Below, one piece after another: positions 26,850 through 39,499 of a stretch of DNA of 64,000 bases. The stretch comes from Amblyornis subalaris (Eukaryota; Chordata; Aves; Passeriformes; Ptilonorhynchidae). Under the pieces are notes generated by a model, which had not been told where the DNA came from, searched no databases, and was given only the letters and a program-made list of their open reading frames with translations. The stretch spans positions 124,001-188,000 of the forward strand of contig JACAXG010000304.1 of NCBI GenBank assembly GCA_018881555.1, given 5' to 3'. The number at the start of each line of letters is the position of its first letter. Position 1 is the stretch's first letter. The position numbers were made by a program, and so were the translations under genes.

Positions 26850-28034
26850 AACCTAGAGGGAATTGGCTGATGTAGTTGCCAAGTGACTCTCAATGATTTT
26901 TGAAAAGTCATGGCAGTCAGGTGCAGTCTCTAAACTGGAGAGAGAAGGATTTGATGGGTATACTGATCAGTGGGTGAGGAATTGGTTGGATGATGACATC
27001 CAGAGGGTGGTGGTAAACAGCTCAGTGATGGAGATAGGTGATAAGTGGTGTCCCTCAGGTGTCTGTATTGGGGCCTGTGCTATTTAATGTCTTCATTAGT
27101 GACACAGACATCAGGATCAAGTGAACCCTCCACAAGTCTGCAGATGACACCAAGATGAGTGGTGAGTCGAGTGACACCAAGTGACACCAAGTAGTTGAGT
27201 TGACACACCTGAAGGATAGGATGTCATCCAGAAGGACCTGGACGAGCTCAAGACTGGGAATCTCATGAGATTTAGCAACGTCAAGTGCAAGGTGCTGCAC
27301 CTGGGTCAGGGCAACCCCTGGTACTAACACAGGCTGGGCATGAACAGATCGAGAGCCCTGCTGAGAAGGGGTATGGATTGATGAGAGGCTGGACATGACC
27401 CAGCCACGTGTACTCACAGGCCAGTTGTGTTCTGGACTGCATCCAAAGCAGCGTGGCCAGCAGGGCTTGGGAGGGGATTCTGCCCCTCTGCTCTGGTCTG
27501 GTGAGACCCCACCTGGAACACTGCATCCAGCTCTGGGGTCCCCCAAAAGAGGATGTGGACCTTTTGGATCAAGTCCAAAGGAGGGCCATGAAGATGATCA
27601 GAGGGATGGACCACCTCTCCTGTGAGAGAGTTAGGGTTGTTCAGCCTGGGGAAGAGAAGGCTCCGGGTAGACTTTAGAGCAGCCTCCCACTACCTGAAAG
27701 GACCCCACAAGAAAACTGGAGGGGTATGTTTTACAAGGACATAGAGTGTTAGGAGAAGGGGGAATGGCTTTGAAACTGAAGGATGATCAATCTAGATGAG
27801 ATAGAAAGAAAGAAGTATTTTACAATGAGGGTGATGGAACACTGCAACAGATTGCCCAGGGAGCTTGGAGATTGGCCATCCCTGCGAATATTCAAGGTCA
27901 GTTTGGATGAGGCTCTGGGCAACCTGGTCTAGTTGAAGATGTCCCTGGTTATTGCGAGGGGTTGTTGGACTAGGAGGCCTTTAAAGCCCCCTTCCAATTC
28001 AACCTGTTCCATAATTCCATGATTCTATAATTCC
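26850..28034 (+). mobile_element. CR1 LINE with reverse transcriptase remnant and internal deletion
   Basis: This copy begins within ORF2 (a segment reading [11 protein letters not shown], about 26890-26927) and then jumps, near 26930, to the later segment [20 protein letters not shown]. In CR1 these two parts are normally separated by several hundred bases that include central reverse-transcriptase motifs, so an internal deletion is inferred. After that come the remains of the region around GVPQGSVLGP, with frameshifts and stops, then the ADDTKMSG region (about 27140-27165). The usual CR1 3' portion follows, ending in 'CCATGATTCTATAATTCC' at about 28017-28034. A 10-bp unit (GTGACACCAA) is doubled at 27171-27190. 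The element is dead. Confidence 0.92.
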
Positions 28035-28248
28035 CTCTTACCTCATGCAGATAAAAAGATATGGCACCCAGAGAGGGGCATTGCTTAGTGGATCATTGCT
28101 TTAATGATCCAAGATTACCACTCAGCATTATTTGCTGGTGTGTGCGCAACCTTTTGTCATAGTTCCAAGTCTCCCAGACCACTTCCTTATAAATATAAAT
28201 AAATGGCCAAATGTTTAAACACACTTCAGTGTGTTTGTGTAATCTATT

Positions 28249-28698
28249 TCACAGAATCACACAGAATCAACCAGGTTGGAAAAGACCTTTGAGATCACCG
28301 AGTCCAACCTATGACCTAACACCACCCTGTCAGTCAGACCATGGCACCCAGTGCCATGTCCAGTCTTTTCTTAAACACCGCCAGGGACAGTGACTCCACC
28401 ACTTCCCTGGGTAGCCCATCCCAGTGTCTAATCACTCCTTCTGTGAAGAACTCCTTCCTAGTGTCCAGCCTAAACCTGCCTTGGCATAGCTTAAGACTGT
28501 GTCCTCTTATCCTGTTGCTGGTTGCCTGGGAGAAGAGGCCAACCCCCACCTGGCTGCACCCTCCTTTCAGGGAGTTGTAGAGAGTAATAAGGTCACCCTT
28601 GAGCCTCCTTTTCTCCAGCCTAAACAACCCCAGCTCCCTCAGCTGCTCCTTACAGGACTTGTGTTCTAGACCCTTCACCAGCCTTGTTGCCCTATTTG
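28249..28698 (-). mobile_element. CR1 LINE 3' end, reverse orientation
   Basis: The reverse complement of a CR1 3' end: it opens on the + strand with 'CACAGAATCACACAGAATCA' and 'GGTTGGAAAAGACCTTTGAG'. It continues through 'GAAGAACTCCTTCCTAGTGTC' (21-base region near 28446) to about 'AGACCCTTCACCAGCCTTG'. The longest frame on the - strand (28334-28678, 114 codons) is the end of CR1 ORF2 running into the 3' region, truncated at its 5' side. It faces the + strand CR1 ending at 28034, tail to tail, 214 bp away. Confidence 0.93.
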
Positions 28699-31600
28699 TC
28701 TGTCTATCCTAGATTGTATGAAATCACACTTTTCCCTTGGATGCTGTCTTTCAGGAGGCCTATGCTCCAGCATGTCCATATCTTAACACCTAATCTACTC
28801 AACAGCTTTTGCAAGAAGCCAGATTTTTATGACAGTTTGAATAAACATGCAGACTTCAAAGCAAATCAAATAACTTTAAGGCCCTTAGAGTTCTAAACAA
28901 AAAGTCAGTACTCTGGTACAAGTGCTGGTTTTTATGAGATTTCCCCTTTTTATCTTAATATGTTCTTCCCTGTAAGTCTTAGATAGGCACTCGCCCTGAT
29001 CTCTTTCTCTTTTTCATCTGCCAATTTCTGTCATCCTTTATCTCTTTTGATACCTCAGATTTTGTCAGTATGTTGCATTTATTATCAGAAAACCGGAAGG
29101 GAAACAACTTGGCCTGAACTTGAAGCAAGGAGACTAGTCAGCTATTTAAGGTCTAAAAGGCTTCCAGAGAGCTTTAGGTCTCCAAAAGTTTGCTTCCCCT
29201 AAAAGCAAGTTTATACTGTCCTTTTTACCAGATAGTTTTAAAAACATACATTTACCTCTGTCTCACATTCTTGGCTCCATTCTTAGACCAGCACTGCTAA
29301 AAGATGGCAGTGAGTTTCTATCTGATGTTGCCTGGATGAATGTAATTTAAAATGGATGCTGCAGATTGAATCCTATTTTCCATCTCTAAAGGTATAACTA
29401 AGTATCACTTCTATGCTAAGCTTCTGTGGTTTTCAGTTACATATATCTCTTTATAATGCTTATCCTGTATTTTGTGTGGAAAAATCTACCCAAGTAAGGC
29501 CAATGGACTAGGGAATTAAAATACTCACACTAATAGTGAAATATTGCTAATTGTGAATAAACAAAAGCATTCAAAGCCAGCTGTTTTCCTACACTGTCTT
29601 TGTTGTAGGTGTTTGGGCATTAATGTAAACAAAATGTGTAATGTATGCAGACAGTTAATTTGTTTGATTGATGAAGTATGTAAATAGAATTCATGGTCTT
29701 ACTTAATGGAACTTTCTGAAGTTGTTTTTTATACATCATTTCAACATTATCTGATAGTGCTGGAATATAAATGTGTACTTAATTGGCTATGCAAGCATTT
29801 ATTGAATTTTTCTTTGAATAATTAAAGGATTCAAAAGCTTCTTTAAAGGATAAACCCAGCAGTTTTCTGAAGTGTATTTGCAGTGGAATGATAACTTCTT
29901 GAGATTAAAAGAAAAAAGAAAATTGTAGGTGGTAAACAGGGGGAGAGGGGAAAACAAGCTGTATGCCTGTGCCTAAAAAGAAAAAAAATTTTAGATGCAT
30001 AATTAAGGGTTGTGTTGAAATATGTAGAGAGTTACGGGATTTTTTCCCAACCAGTCTCATTTTTTCTTGACTTTTTGACTTAGTGACATTTTAAACAGTT
30101 TTTGTCATTTCAGTGCTTGAGGTATTTTTTTATTAGTAATATGATTTACTATTAGGAGTTACACATATTTCAGACGTGAAAAAAACTTCCTTTCAGATGT
30201 GCCTATACTGAGGAGAAAATATCTCCAGAAATAATCAGACAAGCAGCAGTGAAGGCAAGTGCAGCATTTTGTTGTTTCTGCTCTGCAGATCTGTTTAGAT
30301 GAGAGATCTGAACAAAGTCTGTGTTGAGAAACCTGCCAAACTCCTTCCTGTTTGGTTTCAGTCTGCAGGGGATATCAAACTTCATTGTCCTGGCATTTCA
30401 GCCTGAGATCACGGCTGCTTTGGCTTGCGGTCCTGGGCCTCTTTCAGGTTGATCTTCTGTTTAGTGTTAGACAATTTGTCTTTTTCATTAACCTAGTGCT
30501 TTTTTATTATGTCCCCTGTAGCTAAATCCCCCTATTCTGGCTATGTGAATATTCCTGGTGTGGCTTAATGTCCCTGTCTTAGTAGGTGGGTGCAGGTAAG
30601 ACTTAAGTTGCAGTGGTGTTAAGAGAACACCATCAGTATTCACTTGCTGACATAAATACAGTTTGTGACAAAGCAAGCCCTATGTGCAGCAGGTCCCTGC
30701 CTGTTGTCTTTATTGTTCAGAAGCATTTTATTATCAAAGAGGAGATCTGCTGGTGCACTGCATTCTTCTATGTGTCGCAAGATATGTTTCCTGATTAAGA
30801 AGTTCTTCCAGTTTATCTGACCTTTCCAACTTCTGTATTGTCGCGTAGGTGAATTGGTCCTCACCACTCCCCAGGATGGTTTGGCATCCCATCTATGTCC
30901 TCTTGTCATGCTTTCTGTTTTGCCTTTTTGAAATGACTCTTTCTTACTGACTTCTGTTCTGTTCAGGCAGCACTTTAACAGCTCTTCTTTGACCAAGAAA
31001 TAAGCATTGAGTAGTCTGTATTAAGCTGAGTATTGTCATTTGCCATTTGTCTGGTAGGTGTACATCCAGTCTTGTTAGGCAAAAAGAAATACTGTAATCT
31101 CCACAATATGTTATACTGCACTGTTCATGGCATCAATTGTGTGGTACTAAAATATCAGCCAGCTTTTTAAGTTGCATGAAAGTTAAGCTGATGAAACTGC
31201 TATTGGTGTCATTTTGTTTAACTGGATGTGTACAATAGAGTTGTAGGGACCATGTATTTCATCTTCAAGTATGTTGTGGTACTCATAGGGCTCCCAGTCC
31301 ATAATTCAGGGCATGTGTAGAACGTGGGGAAACAAAAAAGACTTAGATATGTGGTTAAATGGAAGGATATCAACTGAACACAGTTATTTTTTTACTGTAT
31401 CTAAGTATTTTCACAAATCTGCAGAAGAGTAAGACACTCCCAAGAAAAGAGATAGGTGAAAAAATTAACTGTAAAATAATGGGGAAAATGATAAATGAGC
31501 AAAGAAAGTAGCATCTCTTTAAGTCTGAGTTACTCAGAAAAATTTTGAATCATGTATTTGCCTCTGCATACATGCTGTATAATACAGGTTGTATATTAAG

Positions 31601-34600
31601 AAGTTAAAAAATATGCTGAATTGTCAGTTTTTCCAGACCGCCAAGGTTTATATTTTTGTGAAAAACTTCTGGAGGAGGTCCGGCACAGATTCCCTAATAG
31701 TGATTCTACTGTAGACGTTTCTACCACTCTATGCCTGTTCAAATTATGTTTTGTAATATCAGTTTACTAATTAATACAGAATTGTAAGGCTGTAAAATAA
31801 TGTAAGGTAAAGAGATCAGGGGGATCATCTGGTCCAGTCCCTTGGTATTCAAGCAGGAACTGTTTCAAGATTGAAAATCAAAGTTGCATCAGGTTGCAGG
31901 GTATTAACACTACTTAACAAGTTCCAAAAACTCATGTTTTTGCAAACAGAAGTGTTAGGGAGTGACAGACCGATGTGGTAGAATGCCTATCACTGTGCAA
32001 AGGCGGTTTATATTAAGTAGCTCTTTATAAATAATTGTGATATAAGCTTAAAGGGAGAACTTTTTTTGGTAAATGGCTTGTGTAGATAAATCCTGTAGTT
32101 CCAGTAAAGACATTTCTATCATTTCTTTTAATATTTATGGAAACTGAAGTGCTGTTTCCAAATAACTGTGGGCTTTGGGAAGGATAGGGCTGTTTGGTTT
32201 TGCTGTCTTGTATCAAAATGGATTTTGCGGAAAAAACAGCTTGAGAAAAATATTTATTGCTTTCATTTTAGCCTCAAATTTTAGTCTCAAACAGTAGTTC
32301 TATTAAGGACTCCTGAAACATGAGGAAAAACCGTTTGTGTCCCAATAATTGACTACACTGATGCATAATAGCTCACAGCATTTCTCTTTTGTGGACTAGA
32401 ATGACAAATATACTGTGAATAGTAATTGATTGTTTTCACTTAGAATCAAAAATCAAGAACCTTGATTTGTTTAATAGTCTTTTCAGAAGAATTAGAAGTT
32501 ACAATGGCTTTTTCTCAAAGTTTTCTTCAACATTTGAGTTGGTGAGTTACTTCAAAAGTAACTACTTAGGACTGAATCAATTAAGAGAGACCTTTTAAGT
32601 TGTACATTTTCTGTAGTGGATAACAGGTTAAGTAAGGCACAGGCATGCAGATTCTTCAGTAAGATTGATTTTTTCAAGGGAAATCATAAATACTAGGGAA
32701 CCCTTTGTGTCAGACTGCTGTAGTTTGCAGGATGCTCATCTCCCAGTAAGTAGGATTATGCCTTGTAAAATATCACTACGGTATAAGGATTTTTCATGAG
32801 ACAGGAGCCTCATACTTTTTGTAGCTAGTGGTGTTACTGGGGCAGAGGTGTGCAGAGGCTTTCTCTTGCTATAGGAAATTGTCCTCTCCCACTGTTTTAA
32901 GATTACCCACTCAGAGTACTTGAAGCATAAAGGCTATAGAAACATTAATTTTTTATATTTCACTGTAGAAGAAATTCTTCATTCAGCAGAAGAGATTTCA
33001 TGCATTGAACACGGCAGGTTTCTGAGTGGAGGGGGTTATTTCCCATGCCAGGCAATGTGACAGGAGTGCAGATCATGTGCTGAGCATCTGAACTTGTGTC
33101 AGCTGGCATGACAGGAGTCAAGTCATCTCATGAAGCAGGCAGCACAGCCTTGGGCCATTACAGGCTGTTAATTCTGTGGCTTCAACTTTGCTTGGTTAGC
33201 ATGAAATGGGGCTGGATGGACAAAGACTCCCAAACACATACAAGGAGATTGGTCTGAACAAGTGAAAAACAGAAAGGATGCATAACCACTGGGTTTTTTA
33301 GGAATGTCTCTAGCTAAGTGTCTATGAAATACTGTCCCAGGCACCTTCGTACTATTGTAAAACAAACTACTCTCTGGTGTAACACTGGAGAGTTCCAGCC
33401 TTTTTACTGTGCTGAGTACATCCATGCTGAAAAGTGTTGGCCATGCTAGCTGTCAGTATTTGGACAGTTTCTTTAGAAGTGTGGGGATTTTTGTAGGAGG
33501 GAATGCTTTTGGGATAAGCTAAATGTAAACATATGAGCACTGCTGAGTAGGAATGGAAAGGACATGACATTTGTTGGTGTAACAAAAGGGAAATTTTTCA
33601 GTAAAAATTCCTTCTGGGGTACTCCTGTGAAGTGGGGCACGTTGCTGGTTCAGCTGTGATACTACCCCATACGGCACCCAAAAAAAATTGAAATTTCCAG
33701 TTTCTATATAATTGTCTATGTGGAATCAGCATTTGGGCTGTTTACGCACTTAGGAGAATACTTCCAGTATTCAAATCTTTGGTCAGATACGCAAATGTGT
33801 GACTCCATGTTTTAGTAAAGCTTAGCATTAAACTAATATACCACCTTATTTCACAACACACAGAGAAACAATTCAGAAACTATAATTACTCATCAAATCA
33901 CTTTTTCATCTTTTTTCCTTAACCCAGAGGGTAGAATTTGATATTTCTGTCTAAATATTTAACCTGAAAGACTTTTTCCATTTTTGTCTGCTGCATTTAT
34001 TGGAGGCTAATATTTGACAGATTTTAATATTTTTGCCTCTATATGGCTAAATGTGTCACAGTGAGAAAGAGACAGGTTCAGAAGTAAAAGTACTTTACAC
34101 ATTTTGCATACCTGTGTTATGTAATAGAGTTCATTGTAACTCAGCCATTTCCCTTTCAGTGAAAAGATTGGCAGTGAGTGAGGGTTTGTTTTTCATTGCA
34201 ACTGGAACCGTTACCAGTTTCTTAATCTGCTGTTCCCCATTACCTCAGTGCTTCTACTCTGGAGGCTGGTTTGTGCCTAAAAAGGGGATTAGTGACCCCA
34301 GGCTGTCCAAACCTGAGGAGGCTGAAAGGCTGTCAGCCCACCTTCCTTACATCTGTTAACTACTGAAATGCAGCCTTTTCCACAGTTGTTTCTCTTAGAT
34401 AATGCACAGGGTAATTTAAAACATTTTTTGCTGTGTCATTCCGTGTATGCTGCTGTCCTTGCACACCAGTGCTGTTTAATTTGTCTGTTTACAGGCTAAA
34501 TTAGAAAAGTTCAAGTATTTACCATTCTTCTTCTAACATATGCTTGGTTTGCCTGTGCAGGTTTGTTAGATTTTATTACATTGTGTGCTTGGCGAAGTAT

Positions 34601-35947
34601 CTCTGTAGCAGGAGGGTAGCTAAAATCATGCGCAAAACAGCATGACTTTACGCAACCTTTTTGTATTGCCCATACTACATTTAAGGAAAACGTTGGGATT
34701 TGGGGCAGGTGGTTTTGGTTTAAAGTTATAAAGGGGTGGGATGTCAACAAAGGCTACTAATATTAGCAGAGCAGCACTGTTTCATGAGCACATTATTTTA
34801 GCTTTTCTTGATATCACTTGGCTTAGAACATGTTGAGCTGATTTCAGTCCTCTGGCTTGACTGATGTGAGAAAGGAGATGGGGGATCATACTTAGCTAAT
34901 CTGTGAATAAGAAGTTAGATCTCTTTCTATTGAGTGAGCAGGCAATGCTGAAGTAACTATTAATTGAATTTGTGGCATGCACTTGTAATTTTTCTGATTA
35001 CTAACACCTACATATCAGAGCTGAAATCAATCTATCAAGCTCTGTTCATCCTGGGGACAATGTCAGCAACAACACTTTGTTTCTGGTTTTTAAGTTGTTT
35101 AATGTGTCTATTAACGTGTGAAACAGAATAGCATTCATCACTTTCTCCTGTGGTTGTGTTGGCTTAAACTTATTTCTCTAAGAAAAGTTAGGAGATATAC
35201 CTTTCAACATCCAGCAAGATGTAGCTTTTATATACATGGTGTTTTACTATCACTCACCTATTTTAATTACACTCTAGTTTTCCCTGTTGTTTCCGGGTGC
35301 ATTATATGCTGAAGAGGTGGGTGTAATATAAAGACAGCAGTAGGTTTTAATCCCTTACAATTATTTGAGTAGTGAAACACGAATTCGTGTTCTGTTTTTG
35401 TGGCACAATGCTTCACAGCGTTATTACTCTGATACATTATAAACTACAAACAAATAAGTGTGTTATAAAGCTATTACATTACCAGTCATTATTTTTACAG
35501 ATATAAAGCTTCTTTGTTATGCATTGCACAAAGTGAAAACCTAAGGAAATATTATGGCTGAGGACTGTAAATAGAAAGAGGATGTTAGGTATTTTCAGTG
35601 TAATGTCTGTTTGTAGGAAGGTTGGCTGCTGCCAATTAATAGTATGTAATTAATTCTTACTAAAAAACAAATACTGTATTATGAGGAAAAAATGGACGGA
35701 TATCTCAAGTTGTTGATTCCCCTACTCACAAGCAATCTATGGTTTATAACCTGATTAAATTGTATGTACTCATATTGGAAATCTGATCTAAACTATTCTT
35801 CTGACAGCTAGAAATTTTCCTTGAATTTCCCACTCAGGTAACTTAAGGGTAGTTTGCTTTTGTCGTCTCTTTCTTATTTACTTCATATGCTTAAAGACAA
35901 TATGATTCTTATCCTTCATTTTGCAAGGTTAAACAAGCCAAATAACA
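28699..35947. other. CHSY3 intron, no gene recognised
   Basis: About 7 kb of AT-rich intron. Two weak items: 31790-31900 contains wording like the CR1 3' end on the - strand ('GGGGGATCATCTGGTCCAGTC'), and 31600-31767 is one open frame of 56 codons with a protein-like stretch. Neither is strong enough for a gene call. I saw no RNA gene. Confidence 0.45.
31800..31860 (-). mobile_element. Possible degraded CR1-like 3' fragment
   Basis: The phrase 'AGAGATCAGGGGGATCATCT' followed by 'GGTCCAGTCCC' resembles the reverse complement of CR1 3' ends ('AGATCATCTAGTCCAACCCC'). The similarity covers about 40 bp only and fades on both sides, so this is a tentative call. Confidence 0.3.
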
Positions 35948-35969
35948 TTAACCCCTTGTCAAGGGTTAA
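35948..35969. repeat. Short inverted repeat at the left edge of the LTR-like block
   Basis: TTAACCCCTTG (35948-35958), one T, then CAAGGGTTAA (35960-35969). The arms are reverse complements apart from one extra C in the left arm. Confidence 0.8.
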
Positions 35970-37320
35970 CCTGGAGGCAAACTCCAGATCCCCATGCTTA
36001 GTTCTTTAGAGAAGAGGAGACAGCAAAAACAGGCTGCAAACTTGAGAAATTATTAAATATTTATTTTACTAACACTACTAAGAATAGAAAGAATAAAAAA
36101 GAATGAAAATATTAAGGCATAATATACAAATATCATTCTCCTCCCATACATTCCAGTCCTTCTCACCGATCACATAAAGGACATAAACATGAGATTCTGA
36201 TCTTATGATTAAGAGTTCTTATTGCCACCTCGTGGGATAAAGAGAGTTCTTTCTGTAGTGTAGTGGGATCCATCCCATGGAAGACAGTTCCCTAAGACAT
36301 ATCTTCGGCGTGGTTCCAAACCTTTCAGAAACACCACAGCCCGCCCAGGTTTTTGCAGTGATGTATCCTCTCTCTCACAATACACTCCGCAGTTTGCGGG
36401 TCACAAGAAAAGTCTGATGGGGTTAAACATTTTAAGAGTAAGTCATTCCAGCCTAAAGGCACCAAAGGCAACAGGCTCCTGCTTTACTCATAATCTCCAA
36501 AGGCTGCAAGCTTCATCTGCACACAACATAAAAATGTTCTTATTTTAAGCTGCAAATTTCTCACTTCCCCATGCCTCATATTGCAATTTAAAGAGAAATT
36601 TAGTTTGGTGTTATTCCAGATCACACAGCACAGCTCACAGAAAAAAGATGGATCTCAATGCTGGTAAAGATGGCTTCTCTGGCACTTCCTGCCACTCCTT
36701 GTCTTCTCTTCCGTTTGGCTACTGAACTCCATATTTAGTCTTTCACGTGACTGCTTTCCTTTCTCTCTAGCTTAGAGAAGAAGTTAATATTTGCAGAAAA
36801 TGCCTACAAAAGTATTTATAACAATTACATGCTCCGACTATAATGAGGCTTGCTTTCTGGGGGACAAGGCTCCTTCCTCCCCCATTCTGTTTTCTCTGTA
36901 CTGGCAGCGTCCAAATTTTAGTAAGTCTTTTGGCTGCTACATAAATCCTCTGCCTTATCTTAAAAGCAAGGTCACTCTTCGATCTCTCCAGTACACCTTT
37001 GAAAGGATTTTTTTTTTTGTGTGTGGCATGGTTGGCTTGGCTTCGCTTAGCTCGGCTTCTCTCGGCTTGGTGGCCTTGCTGCTTGGCCTTGGTCCAGATG
37101 GTGATAGACCAGCTCCTCTTAGGTCCGGAACGGCACAGGACCAGTGGGGGGTGAGGCCGGCTGCCCCCGCCAGCTCCCCGGGCCGTGGGCCCCTGAGCCA
37201 GGTGTTGGGGGGAGAGCCACTGCCTCTCATGGGTCAGCAGGGAGCAAGAGAGGAAGTGAGGACAAGTGCTGCATCACTTCCTGGATGTTTTTATAACATT
37301 CCTTTCACAGAGACGTCACA
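35957..37320. mobile_element. LTR-like foreign block, unclassified
   Basis: About 1.36 kb of different texture from the intron. It starts TGTCAAGGGTTAACC (35957) and can be ended at GAGACGTCACA (37310-37320), so TG...CA termini fit an LTR. The last 320 bp contain a GGCTTGG/GGCTTCG-type run (about 37025-37095), then a GC-rich part (about 37120-37240). A pyrimidine-rich run precedes 36780. The flanks AACATTAA (35944-35951) and AACACTAA (37323-37330) differ by one base and might be a duplication, but they do not abut the proposed ends. The single 179-codon frame at 36791-37330 crosses the AT-rich and GC-rich parts and is not protein-like. No retroviral coding is seen. It could also be two nested repeats. 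Confidence 0.4.
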
Positions 37321-39499
37321 TGAACACTAAACGGCTCATAGAATTGTCCTTTATCTGTTTTTAATCAATCAAATTTGTCTCACACTGGGTCAAACAATGA
37401 CACCGCTGCTGATCCTGACAAGTTTCTTTTGCTTTAATTTGGTTCCACACATTTGATAAAGATGCAGGTCCAGAATTGTGTGAAATTGTCTGCTGTGTCT
37501 TTCCAAAATACTCTGACCGATGCAACACAAAGTTTTGTTTCCCTTTTCTGTAGACGATTCACACTGAATTTTCATAATCTCCTTGTGTCACCTTACTGTC
37601 TGCTAATATTCTTATGTTCTTCTTGTATGTCAATTTTTTGGAGTTTAAAAGGTCAATTTTCCTAAGATACTTAGTCACCTAACACATACAACCACAGGTG
37701 TAGGATTATATGTGTTATTATAATGTTATTATAAAGTTCGCTGTCTCTTCTTGCAGGTTTTCTTTTCCTCTCATTTAGTCAATGTGTCTTTGACTTTGTG
37801 TCATGAGCTGTGTCCAAGATTTTGTGCCAGTGTTACTAAATATGATATTGTTCCTCAGAAGCTTCTGTAATAACTTCCATCCAAGCTGGTAATTCCCCCC
37901 TTATACATAGCTGGTTATTGCTTCTCTGTTATCCAGGTCATATGCATTTCATAATTCCAGTCTTAATCCTTATCTTCTTCAGGCTGACAGTATTTCTCAG
38001 AGCACCAAAACTGACTTGCTCAAATCTGTTTTCTTGTCCAGAAACTTATAGCTTTGTCCAGAAACCCGTAGCTTAGTGTTACATTTTCTTATACTATATA
38101 TTATTGAGACCATCCTAATGTGCCTGTAGTCATCTGAATTTTTTTTTAAGCACTGGGCTTGCTGCTGTTCAGTGAAACAGTATCATCTCAAACACAGTAG
38201 ATTTACAGATGTACTTCATATGGATGAAATGTCCCTTGAACTCACTGAGAATAGTAACTAAATCTTCATCTTTAGCAGAGCTAAACTCTAAAGAGCAAGG
38301 GGAAGAAACACCAGGAATAATTCCTGTTCATCTTATTTCTACACTTACTAAAAGTCCAGTTTAGATTAAATGGTCAACAGTTTAGTAGTACTGTGGATTT
38401 AAGAAGAGCTAGAGAGGATGGAGGATTGAGTTTTATGTCTTCTCTATTAAATGGGAGGAACTGTTCTTAATGCTCAAAGTAAAATTGTGTTAATTTAAAA
38501 AGCACCATTTGCATTCACTCTTTTAATATGTGATAGTCTTTCAATAATAAAGTAGGTTGGTTTGGGCTTTTGTGTATATGTAATAAGAACGTTCCTTTTT
38601 TATTACATCTGTAAATCACACTGATTACAATGATTTCAGAGCTCGCAATGCAAATTACATTGTACTTGTGTATTAGCTATTGTATTTCTCTGCCATGATA
38701 ATAAAGCACTGCCTTTATTCTGATCTCTTTCTTATAATTTTTTTCATTCCTGTTTGCAGTTCGGAGTTCCTCAGAGCATGATTAGATTATTAGCGTTTCT
38801 TGGCAACTTCTAGTTTCAGCTGGCATGAAAGGAGGCAGATAGAAGTCCTTGCCAACTCTTGCATTAGTTGTGCTGTAAGAATCATTTAGAAGACAGGAAA
38901 CTACTCAGAAAAGTCGCAAAGTTATGCAATATGAAAAGATAAAATGTTGGGCCTCCATGTATTATATTGAATTGAAGACAAATTTTCCCATTCACTGCTT
39001 TCAGTGAATGTAAAATGGTTGTATCATGTCAAACTAAATGTTCATTTGGCAAAATATTCTCTCTCTGCAGTAACTGGTAGGAGAAGCAGAGGCGGGGGTG
39101 TAGGACAATAAGGAAATGTTGTGATATATCCTCAGCTGGAGCTCCAGGAGTTCTACAAAAATTGGAGTCTCCCGCTAAGTTGTTGGCATGCTCTTTCAAG
39201 CCATCCAAAATTTTACCATCAGCAGCTTGCTGTGCCGGTAAGAGCTGTGCTTGAGCTATGTATTTCCTTTTCTGTTTCTGAGTCTTGAGTGCATCCTTGT
39301 AAGTGTCGTAGTTCTTTATGTGAGAAGAGATGATGACCATTCCTATCCATGTTCCTCATGGTGCTCACTTACTCTGACTTCGTTTATCTCGGGGTTGACC
39401 CTCTTTGGATTATACTCTTTTGCCCTAGTTCTCTCTTTATTTAATGATCCACATGTATAATCATTGGGTAGCCTGGGTTAGCACCTTTGCACTCACATG
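37321..39499. other. CHSY3 intron, no gene recognised
   Basis: AT-rich intron with one two-unit 20-bp tandem repeat at 38034-38073. The small open frames show no protein character. Confidence 0.5.
38034..38073. repeat. 20-bp tandem duplication
   Basis: TTGTCCAGAAACTTATAGCT (38034-38053) is followed directly by TTGTCCAGAAACCCGTAGCT (38054-38073). The two units differ at three positions, so this is an old local duplication. Confidence 0.9.

Noticed and set aside
36791..37330. 179-codon + strand frame
   Set aside because: It runs across AT-rich and GC-rich parts of an LTR-like block, changes composition abruptly and has no recognised domain or splice context.
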